Below, piece after piece: positions 1 through 10,684 of a stretch of 64,000 bases of DNA. The stretch comes from Balanoglossus misakiensis. Taxonomy: Eukaryota; Hemichordata. Position numbers and translations under genes: made by a program. The notes beneath the pieces were generated by a model that saw nothing but the letters and a program-made list of their open reading frames with translations, had not been told where the DNA came from and did no database searches. Location of the stretch: positions 3,596,001-3,660,000 of the forward strand of contig CM082590.2 in NCBI GenBank assembly GCA_040954595.2, given 5' to 3'. Each line of letters opens with the position of its first letter. The first letter of the stretch is position 1.

Positions 1-3000
1 GCTGGTGATCTCCTTCCGCTTCTTATCCCTCCTGATCTTGTGTGGTTCGGTGGTGATAAGTCGACTTGCGCCGGTTCCTGTGACGAGAGCCTTCATGGAT
101 TCAAAGTTTACTATACTTTTGTTCCTGAAGCTCAACTTCACGCCCTTAACTTTGCACTCTGTATCCACCACCCCATCACTATTCGGTGCTAACTGATATG
201 CATAGCTCTTGGGTCCGGCGCTGACAAACGTGGTAATATAATTCCCAGATAGTTCGTCGGTGAAATCGCCTAAATAAGAACCGAGCTCAGGATCGTACTG
301 ACCAGGTCTACTGACATATATACATGAGTCTGTGTCAAAGTAGAGGATCTGGTCATCCCTGAACTTCTCCAGAGTCTCGTATAACTTGAGACGGGCTTGA
401 GAGGTGGTGTAACAGGCGATCACAACACTTGATCGCGGGTTCGAGCGTGCAAACTCAGACGCATCTGTGTATGTTATGTTCAAAAGTTCATCGCTGACTA
501 CGTAGAGGTCGTTGACTTCCTTTGTTTCGTCGTTTAAGATGTCGTAGTAGCTCTGCAGGTCAGATACGTAGATCGATTGTGGTAGATTATCCCTCTGTCC
601 GAATTTCCCCCAGAAAGAGTTCAGCAGCAACTTAGCGAGAGAACGCATCGCGGGGTTTGCCGAGATATTCGCTCTATCGAGCAAGATACCCTCACGCTCG
701 TAGTAGTCGGAGATGTATTTCGTCTTCTCCTCTTCCGTCTTACACCAGTCTGGATAACCACTCGCCTCCTGTTTCATCTTCAGAAAGGTGTTAATATATT
801 CAGTGAAGAGACCCCCATCGACATTCTCCTTACTGTACTCTGTCGTATTTGCATAATGCCACACTTCATGGAGTGAAATAATGCGGTATCCAAGCGAAAC
901 AGCCTTCTTTAACTCCAGAGAAGTCCAGACTCCGGTAAGCGCACGCTCTTCATCTGAGTGTAAGCAAACGTGTGTCGAAGCACACTTCTCAGCACAAACC
1001 CGACATAGAGTGAAAACCAATTTATCGTTACACTTTAACGGCAGTAGTGGTAGAAACAATTCACGTGGTGGTAACACTTTACATTTGATTAAACCCTCGA
1101 AAGCTGTTATATCGTTATCGGGCGGGAAACCTTCTGTAATTACTTCGGGGTGACCGACAACGTATTTACCCCATTTGCAAGACCAAGGGTATAAGCTACA
1201 GATATCAACACATTTTATCTCCTCCCCTGGCTTAACTGTATGATACAATTTAACAGCATTCGTGCGCCCGCCGTAGAATCCGTCGCGAGGTTTTAAGCGA
1301 TCGTAGATCGGTAGAGAGCTGATGTATTCTTTCATCTCCCTATCCTCTTTCATTTGTCTCTCGTACTCACACTCCCAAATCTCAACCATGTCGTAACCTG
1401 CCGCGAGAATGAACTGTCTTCGACTCTGTGTCTTATCATACAACTCTTCCATCGTGAGACCGCTAACAGGATTCATAGTTTTTCCCGAATAGCACTTTGG
1501 GCAACCGTGATAGAAACAACCGTAAAACTCTAACACCCGCTTCTGACTCTCAATGTACCCATCAACCCGCAGACTACCGATTTGAAACTCCCCACTGTTT
1601 CTTGCATGCTTTATTTGTTGACCGAGCTTGTGTGATTGATATTTCAACCATCGTTCGCACTTTACCGAAGATTTAACCGGATTAACATACCCCTGACTAG
1701 GAATGAGACCGATGGTATCCTCTTTCATGAAATTTCTCTGAAAGAGTTTCATACACGCAGACGATATAGTTATGGCGTTTCTAAACGGACACATGCCAAT
1801 GTCATCAGTACATGACTCATCGACGCGCTGGGTTTTTGAGGCGTTCATGAATAATTTACGGAACTCTAGACAGGCCAAACGCAAAACATCCACGTCGCTT
1901 TTGCAATAGGCTATCAGTTCTGCCTGAAAGTCGAACTGTTTACCTGCATCAACCATACCGTTGTACCATCGGATAAATTTCTCCCTATCCCCGGGTTTTT
2001 TACCGTCGATATCGTAACTCTCAAGAGGGGGCATGGGGCCAACGTAATTCTGATTCTCGGGGGTGTTAAAGTGAAACGGAAATTCACCCTTCTTGACGTC
2101 TTGTAGGTTGAAAGCCGAGGGTAATTTCTGTAGAGGCATAGGCATGAAGTTTAGACTGTCGATGAGTTTTATTCCGACGTGTGGGACGGTGATACACATA
2201 AATTTACCGCCATTAACTATAACCTCAGGTAGTACACCGTTTTTCTCCAGATACGATAAAACAAAGTAAGAATCATACGCCTGAGAGTTATGAGCCAAGA
2301 CGATAGCCCCCGAATTTTCAGGTGTGAAAAGCCACGCGCAAAACTGTTCGGCAGATGTATCGCCTCTGAATATATACTGATTCTTCCCACATTCGCTGCA
2401 ATGACTTTCATTATCGAGCTGTCGTCGTCCCATACAACTACGACACACGCGCTGTGCTACGCAGAGGTTCGGGATGTGTGTCCCTGTGTCCGGGTGGAAC
2501 CTACTTTCGAAGTCGTAGAAAATAGTTAAATCATGTGGCCGCTTGCGTCCTACACTAGCAGTATCCCCGTCAACACCTACTTCTTTTGTTTTGGTACCTG
2601 ACGCTTTCTTCGCGCTCGCTCGACGTTCCCTATCCTCAGCTGATTCTGCTGCGTTCATATAACACTTATGTCCCTGGGGCATGAAACGGTTGCACGTACG
2701 ACAAATGGATTCACCGCAGATATGACCCTTACCCTTACGTCTAGAATCTTCACGATGGACCCACTGTCCACATTTACGACACCTATAATATTTAACACAC
2801 GTTGTCTTCTTACTCTTCTTAGTTAATGTGCGATGCAGGTCGAAGCATTCTTCACTATAGAAAACACGATTGCATGATTTACAATACACCGCGTTATTTT
2901 CATCAGCACTGGGGTTACTACATTCATTTCTCTTGCAATTTAGACACACTTTTTCGCAGGGGTGTTTATATGCATCATTATAACCCATCTTACACTTGTC

Positions 3001-4377
3001 ACAGTAATACGAACGACCTACCACCACCTTCATACTTGTAATAACATTAAAGTGGTTGTCGTGATAATACAGATATATATATTTATCGGCGTCTGGTCCC
3101 GAATAAATGATGCCGTTACGAGCCGCGTGCTGCGTAGAGTAAACGTTGATTTGATACCCTGGCAAAACAGCCTGGAATCTTTGAACCTCTTGCAACCCAC
3201 ACTTTGCCAGTGGTACCCCTGCATCCTCATGGAGTTTTATAGCTAGTTCACCCTGGATACTTTTGTCTGACTTACGAATCTGATCGTATTTCTTGTGTTT
3301 GTCTATCTTAGCTTTGGCTACAACAATAGCGCGGGCGCAGCAAAGATCATCCTTATTCTGAATACGAATAATAGAGCGTTTAGATACAAAGTACTCTGGC
3401 AGATTGATTTTCTTCATCACAGGACCCCTCCCTCCCTCGGGCATATCAACGTGAACAACATTTACACAAACATCCTCATTTATTTGGAAATCTTCGTATG
3501 ACTGCATTACTCGTTGAATTTGTGCAAATACCTGATCCGTTTTGAAATCCCGTACACATACAAACGGTAAACTAACAGGTTTCTCTAGCTGCGGTGTACG
3601 TAGAACTAACCGAATTTTGTCCCTCGATTTCATGTCGCTAGTCAGCTCACCTATTAACTTATCAAAACGCTGGTAGAGTGCATTTAACGCGTCCTGTAAA
3701 TTTCGGCTTTCCACAGGAGTGAAATTAACTACGTAGTCGCTAGCCGTTGTTTTAAACTTTTTGATGAATCGCTTAGTCACTTCGCGTATCTGATATAATT
3801 CGACATCCTGATCGTCTTGATCAAGACGCCCGCGTTTAGCAGGAGGGGGTGTAGTCGGATCTCTTAATTCGTGAAGTTGAGATCCATGGGAGGGTTGTTG
3901 ATCGCTAACAACATTGACAAATTCTATGGGAGCATCACCACCACGTTGTATACAACTACTGTGTTCGGCGATACTCTGATTTTCACTCATGTATAGGGAA
4001 TCTGATGAACAAGGATGTTCTAACACGTTTGAACTTACCTCAGCATCATGAAGCGCACTCTGACCAAACTCTTGGATTAGGCGGCAACGTGCCTGTAGAC
4101 CGAGGGTACATAGCTTCGGAGTCATGTCAGGGATTTCGGATAGCAATGCATCCAATTCATCGAATGTCTGGCATGTCTGTATTGCCTGTTCAAGCGAGGG
4201 TTGGTGTACTTCCACATAGTTCTCGAGCATCCGGCACCGTGCATCCATGGCCAGGAGGGATAAGTCAGGGGATAGGTTTTCACCATGGGATGCTAGAAGG
4301 TTATCCAGTTCGGCTATGGAGCCACACGCCGCGATGGCTTGTGCAGTTAACGGGGCGGGCTGTGTTCTATCGGCCAT
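1..4377 (-). CDS. Maverick/Polinton-type protein-primed family B DNA polymerase, 3' end beyond the window
   Basis: One frame stays open for 1,459 codons from an ATG at 4377 to the left edge; the nearest upstream in-frame stop is at 4471-4473. A later ATG at 3990 (residue 130) is an alternative start. Domains in order: two ~50-residue repeats (about 14-56 and 65-104); a Cys/His-rich zinc-binding-like region (about 456-573); exonuclease motif I with D622 and E624 (DFES); exo II near 697-702 (HNSQAYD); exo III near 825-833 (YCKSDVDVL); an insertion with EFYGCFYHGC near 950; polymerase motif A near 1056-1064 (DICSLYP); motif B near 1250-1260 (NSFWGKFGQ); motif C near 1346-1350 (DTDS). This order is that of pfam DNA_pol_B_2 enzymes that replicate Maverick/Polinton elements and related viruses. 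All catalytic motifs look intact, so the copy is young or under selection. Terminal repeats, integrase and capsid genes are not visible here. Confidence 0.93.
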   Translation of the reverse strand, partial: MADRTQPAPLTAQAIAACGSIAELDNLLASHGENLSPDLSLLAMDARCRMLENYVEVHQPSLEQAIQTCQTFDELDALLSEIPDMTPKLCTLGLQARCRLIQEFGQSALHDAEVSSNVLEHPCSSDSLYMSENQSIAEHSSCIQRGGDAPIEFVNVVSDQQPSHGSQLHELRDPTTPPPAKRGRLDQDDQDVELYQIREVTKRFIKKFKTTASDYVVNFTPVESRNLQDALNALYQRFDKLIGELTSDMKSRDKIRLVLRTPQLEKPVSLPFVCVRDFKTDQVFAQIQRVMQSYEDFQINEDVCVNVVHVDMPEGGRGPVMKKINLPEYFVSKRSIIRIQNKDDLCCARAIVVAKAKIDKHKKYDQIRKSDKSIQGELAIKLHEDAGVPLAKCGLQEVQRFQAVLPGYQINVYSTQHAARNGIIYSGPDADKYIYLYYHDNHFNVITSMKVVVGRSYYCDKCKMGYNDAYKHPCEKVCLNCKRNECSNPSADENNAVYCKSCNRVFYSEECFDLHRTLTKKSKKTTCVKYYRCRKCGQWVHREDSRRKGKGHICGESICRTCNRFMPQGHKCYMNAAESAEDRERRASAKKASGTKTKEVGVDGDTASVGRKRPHDLTIFYDFESRFHPDTGTHIPNLCVAQRVCRSCMGRRQLDNESHCSECGKNQYIFRGDTSAEQFCAWLFTPENSGAIVLAHNSQAYDSYFVLSYLEKNGVLPEVIVNGGKFMCITVPHVGIKLIDSLNFMPMPLQKLPSAFNLQDVKKGEFPFHFNTPENQNYVGPMPPLESYDIDGKKPGDREKFIRWYNGMVDAGKQFDFQAELIAYCKSDVDVLRLACLEFRKLFMNASKTQRVDESCTDDIGMCPFRNAITISSACMKLFQRNFMKEDTIGLIPSQGYVNPVKSSVKCERWLKYQSHKLGQQIKHARNSGEFQIGSLRVDGYIESQKRVLEFYGCFYHGCPKCYSGKTMNPVSGLTMEELYDKTQSRRQFILAAGYDMVEIWECEYERQMKEDREMKEYISSLPIYDRLKPRDGFYGGRTNAVKLYHTVKPGEEIKCVDICSLYPWSCKWGKYVVGHPEVITEGFPPDNDITAFEGLIKCKVLPPRELFLPLLPLKCNDKLVFTLCRVCAEKCASTHVCLHSDEERALTGVWTSLELKKAVSLGYRIISLHEVWHYANTTEYSKENVDGGLFTEYINTFLKMKQEASGYPDWCKTEEEKTKYISDYYEREGILLDRANISANPAMRSLAKLLLNSFWGKFGQRDNLPQSIYVSDLQSYYDILNDETKEVNDLYVVSDELLNITYTDASEFARSNPRSSVVIACYTTSQARLKLYETLEKFRDDQILYFDTDSCIYVSRPGQYDPELGSYLGDFTDELSGNYITTFVSAGPKSYAYQLAPNSDGVVDTECKVKGVKLSFRNKSIVNFESMKALVTGTGASRLITTEPHKIRRDKKRKEITS

Positions 4378-4679
4378 AACTGACAACTGAAAGGATGAGA
4401 GGGGTTGCTGAGGAGGGATATGTGTACAGGGATAGACACAAACACCGTCTGATTCAGTTTCTCTTGGAGCTCAAGTCTATTTATTGTAAAAAACAACATA
4501 CCGTTATAGATATGTTAAGTGTATGAACAATTCACACATGTAAAAATGTTGAAAAGAAAAAGAATACACATTGTCTTAGATGTAAAATATGTCATCATTT
4601 TAAAAATTCAGAGTTAAATTGTGATATGTCGGCATCTTTTTTTTTACAAAGGTTACTACGCCGACTCATTGACTAGTTC
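4378..4679. other. gap between polymerase and upstream frame
   Basis: AT-rich spacer of about 300 bases between two minus-strand frames. It should hold the 5' leader of the polymerase and the 3' end of the 171-codon frame. No clear promoter element or splice site was recognised. Confidence 0.4.
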
Positions 4680-5195
4680 TCATTGTCTTTGATTCTCTCT
4701 CAAGATCAACCGATCCATAAATTCTTCACGGCGGGCATCATCACAGGAGGAATCGCTGTACAGCCACCTCTGTCGGGACATAACTGTTAAAAGGTGGGCG
4801 TTGGTTACATCACTCTCTCTTCGTAATACCCGTATCAACTCACATATGTCCATTCTTTTAAGACCCACTTCGAAGTATGCATATATCTTCTCGGCATTGG
4901 TCAACATTAGACAGTCATGGTGTATCTGCGATGGGTCTTGAAGCTCACAACCTTCACAATTTTCATCGGCTACCTGACATATAAAGACCGATAAATGATC
5001 TTGTAGTAGATCCATGAACTTCGTCTCGTACCGGTACAACGCCTCTTCCTCATCAGCCCACTGGCTGATGAGTTCCTGTTCTTGCGGTGTGAAGTCCCCG
5101 TTATCACCCCATTCTACCGACGGATCCCCATCAATGGTCTGGACTCCTGCAGCGACGGTGGTCTGTTGGTTAAGACATTGGTTTTGGTGTGCCAT
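4680..5195 (-). CDS. unrecognised acidic small protein with Cys/His cluster, next to the polymerase
   Basis: A 171-codon frame with ATG at 5195, on the polymerase strand and about 300 bases upstream of it. The product is acidic, rich in Asp/Glu near residues 24-55, and has a central Cys/His cluster CEGC-x4-PSQ-x2-HDC (about residues 79-95) that could bind a metal. The C-terminal half is predicted mostly helical by eye, with alternating Leu/Arg. I do not recognise the family. The compact Cys/His motif and the position beside an intact polymerase suggest an accessory gene of the same element. An overlapping minus-strand frame (5114-5332) shares its 5' part; I see no evidence that it is used. 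Confidence 0.55.
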   Translation of the reverse strand: MAHQNQCLNQQTTVAAGVQTIDGDPSVEWGDNGDFTPQEQELISQWADEEEALYRYETKFMDLLQDHLSVFICQVADENCEGCELQDPSQIHHDCLMLTNAEKIYAYFEVGLKRMDICELIRVLRRESDVTNAHLLTVMSRQRWLYSDSSCDDARREEFMDRLILRENQRQ

Positions 5196-5338
5196 CTTCC
5201 AGCCGTCTCGTTCTCCGACGTACTGTTAGGATGTAAGGACCTCTGTAATTTTGTGAGGTGTATCTCCAGATCGCTGTCGAGTGATGATGACTTTTCGGCA
5301 ACTTTCCTCGGTGGTTTTATCTCGTTTTCCACAACTCA

Positions 5339-5734
5339 TTACGTAAAACGTGTGAGGAGGGCGTCGATGCAATGCCCCATTCTAACAATACAGGCCCCGC
5401 TACTCACATTTCTATAGGTAAAGCGGTCTTTCACACATGCCAGTTCTGAAAGCGACGGCGGTGGCTGAAAAGACTTGAAAGTCATATTCCAGAAAAGCTC
5501 TAACACATCGTTAGCATCAGTGTGCTGTAGAAAAGTATAACACTCCTTCCCACTAATGTTACCATGCTTTTTCCTAATGTATCGCAAACAGCTTAAAATG
5601 AAATACGTGTTTAACCATTGTATACGATCCTCTTTTTCGATCTCATCAACCACATAATACATCTCCCTACACGAGCAACAAAATCTTGTCTCAGAATGAA
5701 ACCCTTTATCGGTACTCAAGTAGCCACCGACCAC
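5339..5734 (-). CDS. unrecognised 131-residue Cys-rich protein
   Basis: A 131-codon frame with ATG at 5734 and TAA at 5339-5341, same strand as the polymerase. It has a CCSC cluster near residue 19, a helical stretch with Trp/Leu/Ile (about 38-55), and a C-terminal part with ACIVRMGHCIDALL. The pattern is faintly reminiscent of the P2X7 C-terminal-like zinc domain, but the similarity is too weak to name it. The first ten or so codons lie in a 183-bp tandem repeat whose second copy is at 5890, so the true start may be internal or the gene may be spliced. Probably a further accessory gene of the polymerase-bearing element. Confidence 0.42.
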   Translation of the reverse strand: MVGGYLSTDKGFHSETRFCCSCREMYYVVDEIEKEDRIQWLNTYFILSCLRYIRKKHGNISGKECYTFLQHTDANDVLELFWNMTFKSFQPPPSLSELACVKDRFTYRNVSSGACIVRMGHCIDALLTRFT

Positions 5735-6270
5735 GTGGGGGTTAATTAAATAGAAACATCGCCGAATTCAATAACTTTCTATACTTTTAATTTACGTCTC
5801 CATGAAAATATTTCATATCATTACCATATTAAGTATGACCCCCCTCTCTGAAACGCCTCCCTATCAACACCTATGAGAATGACCCCCCTTATCGGTACCC
5901 AAGTAGCCACCGACCACGTGGGGGTTAATTAAATAGAAGTCTTGCCGAATTCAATAACTTTCTATACTTTTAATTAACATCCCCATGAAAATATTTCATA
6001 TCATTACCATACTTATTAAACACCTACTCCATAAAAATACCTGCATCTCATTAATAATATGAATATTAACGAGTACCCAAATAGCCACCTCATCATTAGC
6101 ATATCTGCATCTTATGAATACATGAATATATGAATATTTGAATATATAATGAGTCCCCAAGTAGCCACCTCATTAACATATCTGCATCTCATGAATACAT
6201 GAATATATAATATGAATACATGAATATATGAATATATGAATATGTAATGAGTCCCCAAATAGCCACGTAT
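5700..6270. repeat. degenerate tandem repeats upstream of the virus-like frames
   Basis: A unit beginning TATCGGTAC and containing AGTAGCCACCGACCACGTG occurs at 5707 and again at 5890 (period 183), each followed by about 130 similar bases. Shorter relatives with the core CCAARTAGCCAC recur near 6075, 6155 and 6255, mixed with runs of ATGAATATATGAATA-like sequence. The array lies at the 5' side of the polymerase-containing block and could mark the end of that element; no terminal inverted repeat was found. Confidence 0.75.
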
Positions 6271-6386
6271 ACTACTGTGGTTGAACGTTGATTAACTATA
6301 TATCCACATGTAGAATAACATAAACAGTGTCTCTTATCAAATATTATTAATGGAAAAGGGCAGCGAGAGAGACTTTGTCCCTTTAA
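6270..6386. mobile_element. solo arm of TTAA-flanked foldback MITE
   Basis: About 115 bases match the right arm of the complete element at 18787-19132. It reads from GTTGATTAACTATATATCCA through GGCAGCGAGAGAGACTTTGT to CCCTTTAA, with TTAA at 6383-6386. The left arm is missing, so this is a truncated copy or a half-element. A diverged third and fourth arm lie inside the tandem duplication at about 7757-7855 and 9547-9645. Confidence 0.75.
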
Positions 6387-7486
6387 CAAAGTTTAAAGAT
6401 AAAAAGTCCACCAAGTTCACGTAAAGCAAATGTTGAAGTTATCAATGCAGATATTTAACAGAAAGACCAAAGCATCTGATCCATCACAATGATACTGAGT
6501 AAAATGAAAATGTCAGCAGGCGATATTTCGTCATGGCAGCAAAGAGTATGTTAGCCAAGTAAAACCACTGAGTTTTGAAACCTACCCCATTTTTCAGCTT
6601 CAGTGTTACAACCAGCGATGTATTTGGAAGTTGTCTTCGATGCAGAAGTGCGCAAACTACTGGGACGATGGGACAGAAGTCTATATATATAAACAGTGCA
6701 ACAAAGGCACGTGATGAAAGTGTTTTGCATAACAAGACTGATTGGTTCGTTGCCAAAAAAAACCCGAGATATACTTTCTGGGTTATACTGTACTATAAAT
6801 TGCACCTTTGAGTTTGGTGACCGTGAGTACACTTATGAAGTCGCGGTCTGATGAGCACGTTATTGTAAAAGAAACCAGGCCAGGGTCAACAAACACCATT
6901 GTTTGGAATGCATTGTTTTGTGAGATAAACCACACAGATGACTCTCCTTCATCAAAAGAATGACCGACAACACATACAGAGAGAATGAAAAAAGTAGTTC
7001 CTTTCAATACACCGCATCACTCATAAAGACAACTTCTGTACGGCACAGATCACGCGCAGAGGTCATGAAGTTCTACATATTCTTCTACATGTTCTTTGTC
7101 TCTGGCGTTCCATACGTCAGATTTCGTCAGTAGAGAAGTTGTATTCAGCTAAACAGATTGTTCATGGCTTAATCAATTGACTGTGTTTTTTATGCAATTG
7201 ATGTTAATGGTGTTCGACTAGATACAGTTCTACACCACCTGCACAAGATGATTGGTTTACAAAACAAGAATGAAAAGTCAGTTTCATAATGCTAAAACAT
7301 AACAAAAAGTATCAATCAGATATATGTCGTTTGTTTTTTTAAATTTACATTCTTTAAAGGCACATAAGCTGCAACTTTTGGGCTAATTATCATAATTATT
7401 TGTTTCACACTGTACTACAATTAGTCCATGCTGATAAAGGCAGTGAACTATACACAAGCATCATAAACTATAAATATGAGTGCATG
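6387..7486. other. no gene recognised
   Basis: About 1.1 kb of AT-rich sequence. The short open frames are below 100 codons, overlap each other on both strands, and show no recognisable domain. No repeat structure was noticed apart from short homopolymers. Confidence 0.5.
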
Positions 7487-8850
7487 TGCAACCAGCGAAT
7501 AAATGATATGTGGCGAAGAATGGAGGGGGTGGGTGTGGGAGGGAGGTCCCCCTCGCACATTAGAAAATTTTGTCAAATAAAGGGCGCGAGACTGCAATTT
7601 TGTGGACCCAAAAGCAAAAGTTCGGTGGTAAAAGTATGTGACCCCCTAAACGTTTAAAAAACCCAGATGACCCCCCCCCCCCTTTCGGACTTCAAAATTT
7701 AAGTGACCCCCCCCCCCCCTTGGACTGTGCCGCCCCCCGGCCGTAAAAACTGATCAAACGTTGATTCACTTTATATCCACATGTAGAATATCATTAACAG
7801 TGTCTTGTATCAAACAAAATGAATAGAAAAAGGGCAGCGAGGGAGACACTTTGTACCTTTAATTGAACACGTGTGAAAAGAGCTCTAAACACTAAAAGTA
7901 CAATCAACCTGTAAAAAATAGCCCTGGTGTTAACGCGTACAATGAAATGCTTCCTCTGAATACAAGTAAAAGAAATCATCTTCCAAAGATCTTCCCTTTC
8001 ATTGACATCACGGTGCGGGCGCTGAGTGTATAAAGAAGGCCTTGTTAATCATCGTGACCTGGTTTCACCCAAATGCAATGGGGTTGACTGTTGAACGTGT
8101 GCCAATTCAAGAGTGAACCAGACTGTCTGGGTGTTTTGCGTCTGGCCATTTTTTTTGCAATGAGACTCAGATACCTACACAGGCCGTTCACTTATACATT
8201 TCACAAAAGAAGAGACGAAGGCCACTGATCAGCTACCACACATGCACACTCTAAAGCCAATCACTTTCCCGCAATTCTCCCTAACTTAAATAGGTTTTAA
8301 GCTACCCAAGTGAGTGATGAAAATCAAATATGGTCGACACAATTTCAAGATGGCCGGTTGAGGGCGCGTCAGTAAAGAGCCTTGTAGCGAACCGTGGGCT
8401 GTGAGAGAGTCTAAGGTCAGTGAGTGTCTCTGACTGTCTGTCCCAGGGCTGCTTGAAAGAAGTTGCACTGCATGTAAGATTGCCTTGACACATGACACTT
8501 GATTGGGCATGTTCCTATAGTTCTATTTCTTTTTCACATTTCCATATTTAGAAATGGTTAGGTCATATCTGCTTGCCAATGTTACCTGCAGTGTTCTCTT
8601 AACAAACAAATTTTTTTAAAGCTTTGAGTCAATTTGAAGATTTGTAAAAAATTCTCTGAATCTGTACTTTGCATGTATATGGATAATTTCCTTGAGTCAC
8701 CAGTGAGTCAGTGGTGCATCATATGGGCTTAGAGGGCACACTGACAGTGACAAAACTATACCCCAAAGCTTTCCATAATGGTCCCAAGCAGACATACATT
8801 TCCACAACTTCGCCTCCATAGGCGTAGGAATCAGGAGGGGGGTGGTCACT

Positions 8851-8890
8851 TGCCCCCCCCCCCCTCCAATGCTGGAGGGGGGGGGGCAAA
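8851..8890. repeat. poly-C / poly-G hairpin
   Basis: A run of C (8853-8864) followed by TCC, a short AATGCT loop, then GGA and a run of G form a nearly perfect inverted repeat flanked by TTG and CAA. The G strand could also form a quadruplex. The same structure recurs at 10641-10684 and in weaker form at 60337-60380. Confidence 0.85.
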
Positions 8891-10640
8891 GAAATACTTT
8901 TGCCCCCCCCTCAACTTTAGGGACAAAAAATTGCGGTTTCGAGATAGTTATATTACAAAAGTTTCTAATGTCAGAGGGGGACACCCCTTCCCACACCCAC
9001 CCCTTTCATTCTTTCACACCTTTCATGTATTGCCTGGTGTACCTGGGCAGAGTACTTGCCCCCCCCCCCCCCCCCACCAATGCTAACTTTGAGCGGCGAA
9101 GGTTATATTTGTCCTTCCCAACAGAGTTGAGTTAATTTGCTTTTGAGTTCATTAAAATGCAGCTTTGAGCTCTGTATTTAATAAAATTTTCTAACGTGGG
9201 CACCCACTCCCAAACCCATCTTTACCAATTCTACTAACTATTGTAATGACTTGTCCTTTTAATTTGTTCATATATTAATTTATGCAACCAGCGAATAAAT
9301 GATATGTGGCGAAGAATGGAGGGGGTGGGTGTGGGAGGGGAGGTCCCCCTCGCACATTAGAAAATTTTGTCAAATAAAGGGCGCGAGACTGCAATTTTGT
9401 GGACTCAAAAGCAAAAGTTCGGTGGTAAAAGTATGTGACCCCCTAAACGTTTAAAAAACCCAGATGACCCCCCCCCCTTTCGGACTTCAAAATTTAAGTG
9501 ACCCCCCCCCTTGGACTGTGCCGCCCCCGGCCGTAAAAACTGATCAAACGTTGATTCACTTTATATCCACATGTAGAATATCATTAACAGTGTCTTGTAT
9601 CAAACAAAATGAATAGAAAAAGGGCAGCGAGGGAGACACTTTGTACCTTTAATTGAACACGTGTGAAAAGAGCTCTAAACACTAAAAGTACAATCAACCT
9701 GTAAAAAATAGCCCTGGTGTTAACGCGTACAATGAAATGCTTCCTCTGAATACAAGTAAAAGAAATCATCTTCCAAAGATCTTCCCTTTCATTGACATCA
9801 CGGTGCGGGCGCTGAGTGTATAAAGAAGGCCTTGTTAATCATCGTTACCTGGTTTCACCCAAATGCAATGGGGTTGACAGTTGAACGTGTGCCAATTCAA
9901 GAGTGAACCAGACTGTCTGGGTGTTTTGCGTCTGGCCATTTTTTTTGCAATGAGACTCAGATACCTACACAGGCCGTTCACTTATACATTTCACAAAAGA
10001 AGAGACGAAGGCCACTGATCAGCTACCACACATGCACACTCTAAAGCCAATCACTTTCCCGCAATTCTCCCTAACTTAAATAGGTTTTAAGCTACCCAAG
10101 TGAGTGATGAAAATCAAATATGGTCGACACAATTTCAAGATGGCCGGTTGAGGGCGCGTCAGTAAAGAGCCTTGTAGCGAACCGTGGGCTGTGAGAGAGT
10201 CTAAGGTCAGTGAGTGTCTCTGACTGTCTGTCCCAGGGCTGCTTGAAAGAAGTTGCACTGCATGTAAGATTGCCTTGACACATGACACTTGATTGGGCAT
10301 GTTCCTATAGTTCTATTTCTTTTTCACATTTCCATATTTAGAAATGGTTAGGTCATATCTGCTTGCCAATGTTACCTGCAGTGTTCTCTTAACAAACAAA
10401 TTTTTTTAAAGCTTTGAGTCAATTTGAAGATTTGTAAAAAATTCTCTGAATCTGTACTTTGCATGTATATGGATAATTTCCTTGAGTCACCAGTGAGTCA
10501 GTGGTGCATCATATGGGCTTAGAGGGCACACTGACAGTGACAAAACTATACCCCAAAGCTTTCCATAATGGTCCCAAGCAGACATACATTTCCACAACTT
10601 CGCCTCCATAGGCGTAGGAATCAGGAGGGGGGTGGTCACT

Positions 10641-10684
10641 TGCCCCCCCCCCCCCCTCCAATGCTGGAGGGGGGGGGGGGCAAA
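10641..10684. repeat. poly-C / poly-G hairpin, second copy
   Basis: Copy of the hairpin at 8851-8890 in the second tandem unit, with longer C and G runs. Both arms have lengthened, so pairing is kept. Confidence 0.85.

Noticed and set aside
881-3501. Several 60-94-codon frames on the plus strand and one short minus-strand frame within the polymerase gene.
   Set aside because: They are shadow frames of the long minus-strand polymerase reading frame.
5339-5734. Assignment of the 131-residue product to the P2X7 C-terminal-like zinc domain.
   Set aside because: Only a loose Cys/Arg pattern is shared; the key spacing and several conserved residues were not found.
7794-10300. Pairs of identical 61-, 63- and 74-codon frames 1,790 bases apart.
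   Set aside because: Identity comes from recent DNA duplication; there is no domain or splice context, and a related copy at 59838-60062 does not preserve the frame.
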